Shown: positions 36,153-43,960, counted from the first letter of the stretch. The stretch is DNA of 63,041 nt from Solobacterium sp. (GCA_017459725.1 JAFUCL010000072.1:1-63041), one strand, 5' to 3'. The notes: generated by a model from the letters alone, not told the origin. Program-made: numbers and translations.

Positions 36153-36812
36153 TCACTCGGAAAGGCTCTCTGCCAGTGCATTCCAGTCATCAGAACTGAT
36201 TGGCTGATCAAATTCCGCCCGGTACAGCCATGTACCGCACAGAATCTCACCCTTTCTGTTGTCTTCACTGAGATACCGCAGCACACAGCCGTCATCTTCT
36301 GCGTCCACGGATTCCGATGCCAATACAAGCCGGTTATCCGCACCGCTGTAGTAATACTCGGTTCTGCCCCGTTCTTCATCCTTTGCAAGTATGCCTTCCA
36401 TCTCTTTGTCAAAGGGAAGCACAGGCTGGGGAATCGGTTCCGGTTCGGCCAGTTCCAGCGGTGCCATTGCCTGCGGCATCTGTTCCGGTTCCGGCTCTTC
36501 TGCTCTCATCGTGTCAAAGGATTCCCCGGATGTGACGACTGCCTGTTCTTTCTGGCTTTCGGCAGTTTCCTTGACTTCGGCAGGAGCTGCGCCGGAGGCT
36601 GCCTGAGGTGCTGCGGAAGCTCCGCTCTTCGGTGAAAACACCGGTCTCACCAGCACAAACATGACAACCAGTGCCGCCATGGCTAGCGCCGGTTTATACC
36701 AGCGCAGACGCACGGGTTTCTTCGCTGCGGTTACATTCCGGAGGATTTCGTCCTTCTGCGTATCACTGAGACGTATTTCACTGACTGCTCTGCTGTATTT
36801 ATTCAAAGTCAT
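36153..36812 (-). CDS. Probable anti-sigma factor, single-pass membrane protein
   Basis: A 219-residue protein. A short cytoplasmic region (1-39) precedes one membrane helix (about 42-62; ALAMAALVVMFVLVRPVF), then an Ala/Pro/Glu-rich linker with repeated EPEP and an extracytoplasmic globular part. No ZAS zinc motif (HxxxCxxC) is present, so the assignment rests on topology and on a 14-base overlap with the ECF sigma gene. Such pairs usually sequester the sigma factor until an envelope signal arrives. Confidence 0.75.
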   Translation of the reverse strand: MTLNKYSRAVSEIRLSDTQKDEILRNVTAAKKPVRLRWYKPALAMAALVVMFVLVRPVFSPKSGASAAPQAASGAAPAEVKETAESQKEQAVVTSGESFDTMRAEEPEPEQMPQAMAPLELAEPEPIPQPVLPFDKEMEGILAKDEERGRTEYYYSGADNRLVLASESVDAEDDGCVLRYLSEDNRKGEILCGTWLYRAEFDQPISSDDWNALAESLSE

Positions 36813-37287
36813 ACGCCTCCTTCAGAAGCTCCTTAAGCTTCTGTCTGGCTCTGCTCAGATCTTTGCGGACAGCAGCTTCGCTTCTGCCCAGCACTGTTGC
36901 GATTTCCTTGGTGGATAATCCTTCATGATAGAAAAGATGCACGGTTTCACGGTAACGGACAGGCAGGGAGGTTACGGCATCACAGACAAAGGAGAGATCT
37001 TCTTTCTCTTCACCGGCAAACCGTTCATCCAGTTCTTCTGCCGCTCTTACCTTGTTGAAACGCAGGCGGTTTCTGGAAAGATTGGCAGTGGTTTTCATCA
37101 GCCATGCTTTTTCCTTCCCTTCATCCGCAAAATCCGGATCATACCGCAGCAGTCTGATCAGGGTATCCTGAACAACTTCCTGGGCATCCGCTTCATTCCG
37201 GAGATAGGTGCAGGCAAGCCGAAAAAGACTGTCGCCATAGAGATCGATAATGCGCTTTATGCGGAGTTCTTCAACGGACAATGTCAT
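36799..37287 (-). CDS. ECF-type RNA polymerase sigma factor
   Basis: A 162-residue sigma-70 family protein. Region 2 (about 12-80) includes YGDSLFRLACTYLRNEADAQEVVQDTLIRL and the DNA-melting part WLMKTTANLSRNRLR. Region 4 (about 105-158) is an HTH, VHLFYHEGLSTKEIATVLGR. First gene of a sigma/anti-sigma operon. Upstream, 37320-37351 carries an element also found before the PASTA protein gene at 48680-48711, pointing to autoregulation and a small regulon. Confidence 0.95.
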   Translation of the reverse strand: MTLSVEELRIKRIIDLYGDSLFRLACTYLRNEADAQEVVQDTLIRLLRYDPDFADEGKEKAWLMKTTANLSRNRLRFNKVRAAEELDERFAGEEKEDLSFVCDAVTSLPVRYRETVHLFYHEGLSTKEIATVLGRSEAAVRKDLSRARQKLKELLKEAYDFE

Positions 37288-37319
37288 GACTCTATTTTAC
37301 CCTGCTTTCCCTCTCCGCA

Positions 37320-37351
37320 ATGGAAACACCCGTAAGAATTAACATGTGACA
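37320..37351 (-). promoter_or_regulatory. Putative ECF-sigma promoter of the sigma/anti-sigma operon
   Basis: Minus strand TGTCACA (37351-37345), 16 bases, TGTT (37328-37325) continued as TCCAT. TGTCACA with 16-base spacing resembles some ECF -35 elements. The same layout recurs before the PASTA gene (48680-48711). Confidence 0.6.
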
Positions 37352-37376
37352 AAAAAATGCATGGTTTTCCATGCAT
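37351..37376 (-). terminator. Strong terminator hairpin
   Basis: Perfect ATGCATGG/CCATGCAT stem with AAAA loop followed by seven T residues on the minus strand. It abuts the ECF promoter, insulating it from leftward transcription. Confidence 0.85.
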
Positions 37377-37417
37377 CAGCGCAGATCAAAGCAAACTGCA
37401 GCTGCTCAGACATACAA

Positions 37418-37522
37418 TCAGACTTTCGCCTCAACTGCCCGGACTGTTTCTCTTACACGTACGGAGGCAATCGGGATCTTCAGCGAGCATGTGCCGGTAT
37501 TACCCGACATCAACAATAACAT
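37418..37522 (-). pseudogene. Orphan 34-codon frame, possible remnant of a lost gene
   Basis: Minus-strand frame ending in SVRVRETVRAVEAKV then TGA, with an inner ATG at codon 5 (MSGNTGTCSLKIP). No ribosome site is visible, and its first codon touches the upstream terminator hairpin. It ends about 40 bases before a strong terminator, the spacing expected for the 3' end of a gene. I do not recognise the sequence; chance is also possible. Confidence 0.25.
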
Positions 37523-37524
37523 TT

Positions 37525-37558
37525 GAAAAGGCCGGTTGGCTTCTTAGCCTCCGGCCTT
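37525..37558 (-). terminator. Terminator after the MBL/DASS/dehydrogenase operon
   Basis: Stem AAGGCCGG/CCGGCCTT with an inner GGCT/AGCC stem, ending in TTTTC on the minus strand, about 115 bases after the MBL stop. Confidence 0.7.
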
Positions 37559-37671
37559 GATTTGGCTGTAAACCTTGATGTCAGAACAATGATTCATTTC
37601 CCCTGCCTGCTTGCTAGAACCCGGATCATCAATGAACGGTTCTTTTCAGACAGTTATTTCCGGACAATCAT

Positions 37672-38544
37672 TCAAAGCAGATGGATGGCAGAGGAAAGCT
37701 CGTACCACTTTGCACGTTCCAGGAACATTGCTCTTCCAAGGATTCCGCGTTCTTCGCATCTTCTGTTGATATTCGCGATATACTCTGCAGGATCATACTG
37801 TCCGGAGTATGCATCCTCAATATGCAGAGGCATCAGAATTTCTGCACCGGTAATTTCCAGGACATCTGCCATCATATCCGCATAATTCACAGTGTATTTT
37901 GCTCTGTGTGCAAAGATGATCTCAGGGTGCAGATCCTTCCACATGTTTCTGTCTTCCGGTGCAGTCAGACCGGGATTGCCGGCAAAGAAGCCAATCCTCT
38001 TACCGCTTGGCAGAGTCATAATGAAGTTATTGTTGTAAAGTGTACCGAGGTTGCTGAGCTTTTCATCCAGTTCCGAAGCAAATTCCATCTTCATTCCCGG
38101 CTTGAAGAATACATTTTCAAATGCATCTTCCCTGCCGGAAGGGCGGCGCATATTATTGAGTGCATGGCGGGCATGAAGAATATCGAGTTTGAAATCTCCG
38201 AAATCAAATGTGTCACCGGATACATACGGAAGAGTCTGAATATACGGGATATCATACAGCCGGCAGAGATCATATGCCACAGCGGCATTGGCCATTACCA
38301 ATGGTTTGAACCTGTCATACAGTTTTCCAAGAGATGCCACATGATCCGCATGCGTATGATTCACATAGCAGACATCACACCCTTCAAGATCATTGACATC
38401 ATATCCGCAGCTGAACTTTCCTTCTTTTTCAAGACACGGGTCTACAACCAGTGTCTTGCCTGAAGGAAACTTAAATTCCAGGCAATTGAAAGCAAAGTAG
38501 CGCAGTTTCAGATACGGTACATTCAATTCTTTTGCAAATTCCAT
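37672..38544 (-). CDS. MBL-fold metallohydrolase (possible lactonase), island gene 4
   Basis: A 290-residue metallo-beta-lactamase-fold protein with the metal motif HTHADH (63-68), further metal ligands likely in FFAGNPG and HRAKY, and MPLHIED near the end. The N-terminal LRYFAFNCLEFKFPSGKTLVVDP recalls UlaG-type lactonases, which open sugar-acid lactones, but the match is general. The start at 38544 has AGGGGG before it; a 15-base upstream extension is unlikely. It lies 15 bases behind the transporter gene and ends the operon. Confidence 0.82.
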   Translation of the reverse strand: MEFAKELNVPYLKLRYFAFNCLEFKFPSGKTLVVDPCLEKEGKFSCGYDVNDLEGCDVCYVNHTHADHVASLGKLYDRFKPLVMANAAVAYDLCRLYDIPYIQTLPYVSGDTFDFGDFKLDILHARHALNNMRRPSGREDAFENVFFKPGMKMEFASELDEKLSNLGTLYNNNFIMTLPSGKRIGFFAGNPGLTAPEDRNMWKDLHPEIIFAHRAKYTVNYADMMADVLEITGAEILMPLHIEDAYSGQYDPAEYIANINRRCEERGILGRAMFLERAKWYELSSAIHLL

Positions 38545-38559
38545 AAATAACCCCCTCAA

Positions 38560-39858
38560 TCAGTACAGCGGGAAGCGAATGGACAGCCAGACAATCTGAA
38601 TGACCGCAAACAGGAGGGCCGGAAGCACAGATTGCTTCAGTACACTTTTCATATCGTATCCGCCGGCTGCCATATAATACGGTACGGTTCCGGTAGCCAT
38701 CGGCGACATAAATGCAGTCAGCGCTGCAGCCTGTACACAGATCATCGGTCCGACCGGGCTGACACCGAGTGCGATGCAGGTCTGAATGATAATCGGTGTA
38801 AAGATTGTGGAAATCGTCTGGTTGAACATAAACTGCGTCAGAATGAACGGTGCAATGAAGAACAGGAAGTAAATCCAGAGTGAACTGTGGCTTCCTTCAG
38901 CGAGTTTGGCAATATAGCCGCCAATCAGAGCACCTGCTCCGGTAACATTCAGTGCACTCGCAAGACACAGTGATCCAACGAACAGAAGCCAGACGCTGAT
39001 CGGCATAGCCGCAACAGCTTCCTTCGGTTTCAGTACACCTGTCAGTACCATCAGAAGCGCACCGATAAGACCGATTTCCCATGCAGGAATTTTCAATTTT
39101 GCTGAGAACAGAAGTGCAATACTGACGCCGAAGAAGATAATATAACCGCATCTTTCATGGAACGGAGACATCACTTCTTTATTCAGTGCTCTCTGTGCAG
39201 AGGAGTTGTCTGTCTGCTTGATTTCAACAGGTGGCTTATCCGGTGCAATTTTCGGTGCAATGAAAATTGAGTAAAGGACACAGGCAATCAGAACCGGAAA
39301 ACGTCCCATGAAGATATCGGTCACCTGCATCAGTTCCCCTGTCCATCCGTTGGCAGTCAGATAACTGTTCTGCTGTGCATACATCGCTGCACCGCTGCCA
39401 AGAGGAATGATACCCAGGCAGCATATAACAGTCAGACCGAGCGGGAACATTACCTTACTGGGGCTGATTCCCATATCTTCGACAGTTCCGGCAAGAAGAG
39501 GATAGAGAATTGTAAACGGAATCAGATTTGATCCCACCAGAGAACACAGCAGCGCAGCACATACGATATAGCCGATCATGACCTTGCGCAGGGATCCATT
39601 GGCAATCTTAACGATTGCAGAAGAGATATTCCTGACCAGCTGTGTTTTGTTGAAACCGGCACTGACGGTAAACATTGACAGCATGACAATGCCGTTGACA
39701 TTTCCGAGGCTGCTCGAAATTACAGTCTGATCAATACATCCTGTGATATAGAGTGCCAGTGCGGAGCACAGTGCTACTGTAGCGAGAGAAAACTTTCCCG
39801 AAAGAAAGGCGATAATGGTTAAAGCAAATATAATCAAACAGATTGTTAATGGTGACAT
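38560..39858 (-). CDS. SLC13/DASS-type anion (dicarboxylate-like) transporter
   Basis: A 432-residue membrane protein with about 11-12 hydrophobic segments and the two-repeat layout of the ion-transporter superfamily (ArsB/NhaD, CitMHS, DASS). SNLIPFTILYPLLAG in the first half and FMFNQTISTIFTPIIIQ in the second look like the paired substrate hairpins. Such carriers take up di- or tricarboxylates and related hydroxy acids with sodium or protons. Its place among hydrolase, dehydrogenase and aldolase genes suggests it imports their substrate. Confidence 0.88.
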   Translation of the reverse strand: MSPLTICLIIFALTIIAFLSGKFSLATVALCSALALYITGCIDQTVISSSLGNVNGIVMLSMFTVSAGFNKTQLVRNISSAIVKIANGSLRKVMIGYIVCAALLCSLVGSNLIPFTILYPLLAGTVEDMGISPSKVMFPLGLTVICCLGIIPLGSGAAMYAQQNSYLTANGWTGELMQVTDIFMGRFPVLIACVLYSIFIAPKIAPDKPPVEIKQTDNSSAQRALNKEVMSPFHERCGYIIFFGVSIALLFSAKLKIPAWEIGLIGALLMVLTGVLKPKEAVAAMPISVWLLFVGSLCLASALNVTGAGALIGGYIAKLAEGSHSSLWIYFLFFIAPFILTQFMFNQTISTIFTPIIIQTCIALGVSPVGPMICVQAAALTAFMSPMATGTVPYYMAAGGYDMKSVLKQSVLPALLFAVIQIVWLSIRFPLY

Positions 39859-39873
39859 GTTATTTCCCCTTTA

Positions 39874-40710
39874 TTATTTTCCGGTTTCCAGATCCCTGAC
39901 AAAGCCGATTCTGGAATCAAGGAAGATCCCCCATTCATCCGGGTTGATCATCGGTGTATAGTCCATTGCATCTTGAGCGTTTTTGATTCTTTCAAACAGA
40001 TTTCCATGAGCAGGATGACTTGGAAGTGCAATGTCGATATGCATCTTTTTCATTTCTTCACAGTCGTCAATGAATCTCTGCCGCAGACTGTGCGGAAGGT
40101 TATATTTATCCAGGGATGCATCATCCATGGAAATCGTACCTACACCGCCGTGCATAGCGGCAGTCAGAAGCTTTCCGTTTTCATCAGGCATAGTGAAGAA
40201 AAATGAAACAGTGCCCGGGGTATGACCCGGAGTCAGACGCGGCTGAACAGTTACGCTGCCAAACTGCATCGGTTTGGAATAGTCGTAATAGCAGTCAACA
40301 TCATACGGGCAGTATTTAAATCCTTCACCATGTCCGTCGGCACGGAGAATCTTGCGGAATTCATCATCTTCTTTTGACATCCAGATCTTTGCGTGGGTAT
40401 ATTCTGCAATCGGACGCACACCATTTTCGTGATCCACATGGCCATGTGAGAGGAAGATATGCTTAATATCCCTGGGATCAAATCCGAGTTTCCGAATGCT
40501 TTCCAGAAGGAGGTATACATTTTCAAATACCGTCGTGTCCAGAAGAATCAGTCCTTCCTCTGTATCAATCAGATAAGCACCCACCCATTTCTGTCCTACA
40601 TAGTAAATCCTCGGTGCAACGCGGAATGGTTCTACCGCCATTTCCCACGGCCTGTTGGCAGATTTATCCAACGTTTCATTGAAATTGCTAGTCTGTGCAA
40701 GATAAGCCAT
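39874..40710 (-). CDS. MBL-fold metallohydrolase, island gene 2
   Basis: A 278-residue metallo-beta-lactamase-fold protein with HGHVDH (89-94), then a metal His in RLTPGHTPGTVSFFF and a final ligand near LPSHPAHGN. This is the glyoxalase II/B3-like arrangement; no antibiotic role is implied by the context. I start at MAYLAQ (40710), preceded by AAGGAG. Of a different subtype from the other MBL protein in the same operon, so the pair probably acts on different substrates or steps. Confidence 0.85.
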   Translation of the reverse strand: MAYLAQTSNFNETLDKSANRPWEMAVEPFRVAPRIYYVGQKWVGAYLIDTEEGLILLDTTVFENVYLLLESIRKLGFDPRDIKHIFLSHGHVDHENGVRPIAEYTHAKIWMSKEDDEFRKILRADGHGEGFKYCPYDVDCYYDYSKPMQFGSVTVQPRLTPGHTPGTVSFFFTMPDENGKLLTAAMHGGVGTISMDDASLDKYNLPHSLRQRFIDDCEEMKKMHIDIALPSHPAHGNLFERIKNAQDAMDYTPMINPDEWGIFLDSRIGFVRDLETGK

Positions 40711-40723
40711 ATTGTTCTCCTTT

Positions 40724-41650
40724 TTATACAACCCGGTGTTTCGGGTTTCCTCCTTTTAATACTGTAAGTACTTCGTCGACTGCATCATATGCCATTCTCT
40801 GCAGTGCTTCTTCTGTTGTTGCGCCGATATGCGGTGTTCCGACAAAATTCGGAAGTTCATATAATTTTGTGGTCTTCTCCGAAGGCGGTTCCTGTACAAA
40901 TGCATCACATGCGGCAGCTCTGAGTTTTCCGGCTTTCAGTGCTTCATACAGATCGTCTTCGTTGACAATGCCTCCCCTTGCCGCATTTACCAGTACTGCA
41001 TCTTTTTTGAAGTGATTAAACATATCTCCAGCAATCAGATTCTTTGTCTCCGGAGTCAGCGGTACACTGACATTAATGAAGTCGGACTGTTCAATCACTT
41101 CCAGTACCGTTTCACATTTCCGGTATCCCAGTTCCTGCATTTTTTCCGCAGAAACATACGGATCATATGCCATCACATTCATATGGAATCCGCCTGTCAG
41201 CATTTCAGCCGCCCTTCGGGCGATATTGCCGGTGCCGATCAGCCCCAGTGTTTTTCCGTACAGTTCTATGCCTGTCATCTCTTTCGGTGCGACTTTTGTG
41301 AATCTTCCATCCCTCGCCTGATTGTGTGCTGCAGTGATATTCCGTGAAGCATCCAGCATTGTCCCGACAATCAGTTCGGCAACAGACTGCGAGTTTGCGG
41401 TAGGCGTATTTGTAACAATGATTCCACGCTCTTTTGCGGCTGCCAGATCGATTGTGTCGCATCCGGCACCGTGCTTTGCAATAATTTTCAAGTTTCTGCA
41501 TTCATCCATCCGTTTTGCGTCTACCGGTAATACCCGCAGGATGATCGCTTCGATTTCTTCGGGATGATCAAAGTTATCTACAACGTCGATGTTCTCCTCA
41601 AGGTATTTCCTTGCCTCTTCATAGATGAATTCGCTCAGATAAACTGCCAT
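40724..41650 (-). CDS. D-2-hydroxyacid dehydrogenase
   Basis: A 308-residue NAD-dependent enzyme of the D-isomer 2-hydroxyacid dehydrogenase family (SerA/LdhA/glyoxylate reductase type). Rossmann loop GLIGTGNIARRAAEML; catalytic Arg region NAARGGIVNEDDLYEAL; Glu in FVQEPPSEK; catalytic His in GTPHIGATTEEALQRMA. It interconverts a 2-hydroxy and a 2-oxo acid; substrate unknown. The start at MAVYLSEF (41650) has AGGAGGAG just upstream. First gene of the four-gene leftward operon, driven by the promoter at 41748-41776. Confidence 0.93.
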   Translation of the reverse strand: MAVYLSEFIYEEARKYLEENIDVVDNFDHPEEIEAIILRVLPVDAKRMDECRNLKIIAKHGAGCDTIDLAAAKERGIIVTNTPTANSQSVAELIVGTMLDASRNITAAHNQARDGRFTKVAPKEMTGIELYGKTLGLIGTGNIARRAAEMLTGGFHMNVMAYDPYVSAEKMQELGYRKCETVLEVIEQSDFINVSVPLTPETKNLIAGDMFNHFKKDAVLVNAARGGIVNEDDLYEALKAGKLRAAACDAFVQEPPSEKTTKLYELPNFVGTPHIGATTEEALQRMAYDAVDEVLTVLKGGNPKHRVV

Positions 41651-41724
41651 TTTCTCCTCCTGTTTCCTGCAGATGATCTGTTCTTCATGTATGTAGTGTT
41701 CGCGATAAGTATATTGTTTCAAAT

Positions 41725-41738
41725 GTAGCATTCACTTC
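41725..41738. promoter_or_regulatory. Shared 14-base operator candidate, copy 1
   Basis: GTAGCATTCACTTC on the plus strand, in the leader 10 bases after the -10 of the leftward operon. An identical 14-mer occurs 5 bases after the -10 of the divergent aldolase promoter (42823-42836), but in the opposite orientation relative to transcription. That argues for a DNA-binding site, most likely for the RpiR protein encoded between them. Confidence 0.55.
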
Positions 41739-41747
41739 TTCTCCCAC

Positions 41748-41776
41748 AATATATCAAGTTGTAATTACGACGTCAA
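41748..41776 (-). promoter_or_regulatory. Promoter of the dehydrogenase-MBL-DASS-MBL operon
   Basis: Minus strand TTGACG (41776-41771), exactly 17 bases, TATATT (41753-41748). The spacer contains the palindrome GTAATTAC. About 100 bases of leader separate it from the first start codon. Confidence 0.75.
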
Positions 41777-41787
41777 CAGTTATTTGA

Positions 41788-41803
41788 TGTAATTTTCACT
41801 ACA
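41788..41803. promoter_or_regulatory. HexR-box-like palindrome upstream of the operon
   Basis: TGTAATTTTCACTACA, reading TGTAGTGAAAATTACA on the minus strand, 11 bases upstream of the -35. It resembles the TGTA-N7-8-TACA sites of RpiR-family proteins such as HexR. Confidence 0.45.
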
Positions 41804-41814
41804 TTTTTGTCGTA

Positions 41815-41846
41815 AGAAAACCCGGAAGATTTGCTGTCCTTCCGGG
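41815..41846 (-). terminator. Terminator after the rpiR-type gene
   Basis: 8-bp stem CCCGGAAG/CTTCCGGG followed by TTTTC on the minus strand; it isolates the regulator from the downstream operon. Confidence 0.8.
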
Positions 41847-41870
41847 CTGACAATCGTTATTATTCACTTT

Positions 41871-42710
41871 TTACAGTCGCTGGTACTCCGTAATTTCATC
41901 CCGTTCTTCCAGTCTGCCGGCATATTCTGCTTTTCTTCCGATCAGCGTCAGAATATATTCGCTGACTGCGGTCAGACCGATTGCCGAGTTGAAGAATCCC
42001 ATATGATCGGTGGAGACAACAAGCACAATATCTGCATTCCCGGTCAGGTTCGCATTGATTTCATTTGTGACCAGGCAGATCTTTGCATTCCGCTTTCTGG
42101 CCAGTTTCAGATAATTCAAATCCATCTTATAGAAGCGGGAAAAGGCAAACAGAATGACCACGTCATCTTCTGAGGCATCCTGGAGCAGATTAACCGAAGT
42201 ACACTGCTCATCTGTAATCAGCTGCACACCCTCCAGCATAAAGGAAAGGAGTCTTCCGAAACTGAATGCAGGTCCCCTGCACCCGCGCATGCCGATGACA
42301 TATTTTTTTCTTGCCCCGATCAGCATATCCGCAATCTGCTCATATTTTGATGAATCGTTTTTCCGGAATGTTTCCAGAATATTGTTTTGAGCAATCGCCT
42401 GAAATGATTCCGATGATACATCGCTGTATTTCTGGATACTGCTGCTTTGCCGTTCCACCAGTGACTGCATTGAGGAGACATCACTGATAACAGCTTTATA
42501 TACGTCCTTCTTCATATCGGTAAATCCTTCATATCCGATTGTTCTGGCAAAACGGATAATTGAAGCATCACTGACACCGACAGCTCTGGCAGCTTCCATA
42601 GATGTCATATTCAGAATCTGTTCCTGATGATCGATAAAATACTGTGCAATCTTCTGCTGTCCTTTGGACAAGGCAATTCCTTTGATCCTGTCAATAAATA
42701 CATTTGCCAT
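41871..42710 (-). CDS. RpiR/MurR-family transcriptional regulator
   Basis: A 279-residue regulator: N-terminal HTH (about 1-75; KGIALSKGQQKIAQYFIDHQ, MEAARAVGVSDASIIRFART) and C-terminal SIS sugar-phosphate-binding domain (about 105-245; YVIGMRGCRGPAFSFGRLLSF). RpiR proteins respond to phosphorylated sugars or sugar acids. Placed between a leftward catabolic operon and a divergent aldolase gene, each with similar promoters and shared words, it is the obvious local controller. An AAGGAAG ribosome site precedes the ATG. Confidence 0.93.
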   Translation of the reverse strand: MANVFIDRIKGIALSKGQQKIAQYFIDHQEQILNMTSMEAARAVGVSDASIIRFARTIGYEGFTDMKKDVYKAVISDVSSMQSLVERQSSSIQKYSDVSSESFQAIAQNNILETFRKNDSSKYEQIADMLIGARKKYVIGMRGCRGPAFSFGRLLSFMLEGVQLITDEQCTSVNLLQDASEDDVVILFAFSRFYKMDLNYLKLARKRNAKICLVTNEINANLTGNADIVLVVSTDHMGFFNSAIGLTAVSEYILTLIGRKAEYAGRLEERDEITEYQRL

Positions 42711-42789
42711 ACATTTTTTCTTCCTTACACTTCAATTATGGCATATTTCAGGCCAAAAACGAAGCAGACACAATTTTTTCAGTTTTGTA

Positions 42790-42818
42790 TTGACATATTT
42801 ACAACACGCCATTATATT
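42790..42818 (+). promoter_or_regulatory. Promoter of the aldolase gene
   Basis: TTGACA (42790-42795), exactly 17 bases, TATATT (42813-42818): near-consensus sigma-A promoter, with the same -10 and spacing as the leftward operon promoter at 41748-41776. Confidence 0.85.
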
Positions 42819-42822
42819 CTAA

Positions 42823-42836
42823 GTAGCATTCACTTC
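42823..42836. promoter_or_regulatory. Shared 14-base operator candidate, copy 2
   Basis: GTAGCATTCACTTC again, overlapping the expected transcription start of the aldolase promoter. The flanks AGTAGC ... GCTACT form an inverted repeat across 42822-42851. Confidence 0.55.
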
Positions 42837-42851
42837 ATTCCAAAAGCTACT

Positions 42852-42866
42852 CTGTAGTGATTACAG
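42852..42866. promoter_or_regulatory. Palindromic operator candidate in the aldolase leader
   Basis: CTGTAGTGATTACAG: perfect 5-bp arms around GTGAT, of the same TGTA-TACA type as the site at 41788-41803. A protein bound here would block elongation from the promoter 34 bases upstream. Confidence 0.45.
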
Positions 42867-42895
42867 CAATCTCGGGATTGCGGAAAGGATATGAA

Positions 42896-43891
42896 ATGAT
42901 TAAAATTCTCGATTGTACGCTGCGTGACGGCGGCAATGTAGTAGGCAAAGGCTTCAATGCGGAACTGACAAAGTCCATGATTGAAGGACTGATCCGCGCA
43001 AATATCACAACAATTGAAATGGGACACTGCACAGGTCTTGGCGCATATGATCCCGTTACAGCCAAAGCGCCTTGTACAGATGAAGAGTATCTTGAACTGG
43101 TTCAGCCGTATCTGGACAAAGCAGAAATCGGAATGTTCCTTGGCTGGAAAAACGGAACCAAAGAAAATATTGCGCTCGCAGCAAAGTACGGGCTGAAATT
43201 CCTTCGTGTCGGTGCTAACGCCGGAGACGGAAAACTCGCAGCAGATGCAGTCAAAAGAGTCAAGGCTGCCGGATTGACCTGCCGTTATTCTCTGATGAAA
43301 GCCTATGTTCTTTCTGCAGAGGAACTGGCAGACGAAGCAGCATTCCTTGAACAGTGCGGTCTGGATGAGATCACGATTATGGACTCTGCCGGAACGATGA
43401 CTCCGGATATGGTCACTGAATACGTCAAAGCAATGGTTGCCAAAGTCAGCATTCCCGTTGCTTTCCACGGTCACAACAATCTCGGCCTGTCTGTCGCCAA
43501 TGCCCTTGCAGCATATGAAGCCGGTGCAACTGTATTTGATTCCGGTCTGCTCGGCATGGCCAGAAGTGCAGGAAACTGTGCAACCGAGCTGGCTGTTGCG
43601 GCATTCCAGAAGAAAGGTCTTCTGCAGGATGTTGATTTCTTCTCATTGCTGGACTATGAAGACACACAGCTGATTCCGATGATGAAGGAATACGATTACC
43701 GCCCGGCTGTCACTCCGTTCGATCTCGTTCTTGGACTTGCCGGCGCTCATTCCAGCTATACCGCCGCATTCAAAAAGGCTGCCGAAGAGCATCATGTCAG
43801 CCTGTATAAACTGATCCTTGAAGTTTCAAAGATCAACCGCAAGGACCCGTCCGTCGACCTGATCAATCAGGTTGCGGAAACACTGAAATAA
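42896..43891 (+). CDS. DRE-TIM aldolase, 4-hydroxy-2-oxovalerate-aldolase-like
   Basis: A 331-residue DRE-TIM metallolyase. The signature DCTLRDGGN (6-14) and metal-binding FHGHNNLGLSVANAL, followed by GLLGMARSAGNCATELAV, match 4-hydroxy-2-oxoacid aldolases such as DmpG. These cleave 4-hydroxy-2-oxo acids to pyruvate and an aldehyde. The family's catalytic 'SHxxxHQ' after the DRD motif is not seen (GGNVVGKGF here), so the precise substrate or reaction may differ. No acylating dehydrogenase partner is adjacent. The start at 42896 has AAGGA upstream. It is one of few plus-strand genes and has its own terminator. Confidence 0.87.
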   Translation: MIKILDCTLRDGGNVVGKGFNAELTKSMIEGLIRANITTIEMGHCTGLGAYDPVTAKAPCTDEEYLELVQPYLDKAEIGMFLGWKNGTKENIALAAKYGLKFLRVGANAGDGKLAADAVKRVKAAGLTCRYSLMKAYVLSAEELADEAAFLEQCGLDEITIMDSAGTMTPDMVTEYVKAMVAKVSIPVAFHGHNNLGLSVANALAAYEAGATVFDSGLLGMARSAGNCATELAVAAFQKKGLLQDVDFFSLLDYEDTQLIPMMKEYDYRPAVTPFDLVLGLAGAHSSYTAAFKKAAEEHHVSLYKLILEVSKINRKDPSVDLINQVAETLK

Positions 43892-43924
43892 TCTTACCCG
43901 AACATACAGTTCCCTCTTTTGCAA

Positions 43925-43960
43925 GGAAGCACGGAGTTTCTGCCCTCCGTGTTTCTTTAT
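43925..43960 (+). terminator. Terminator after the aldolase gene
   Basis: 7-bp stem CACGGAG/CTCCGTG followed by TTTCTTTATTT, 33 bases after the stop. Confidence 0.8.

Larger units (their letters stand above)
37288..37671. other. Long intergenic region between the sigma operon and the MBL island
   Basis: 384 bases without a confident gene. From left to right it holds the ECF promoter (37320-37351), a terminator hairpin (37351-37376), a 34-codon minus-strand reading frame (37418-37522), a second terminator (37525-37558), and about 110 bases after the MBL stop where I see nothing. Confidence 0.7.

Noticed and set aside
39874..40710. Beta-lactam resistance gene
   Set aside because: The MBL fold is shared by many hydrolases, there is no signal peptide, and the neighbours are catabolic.
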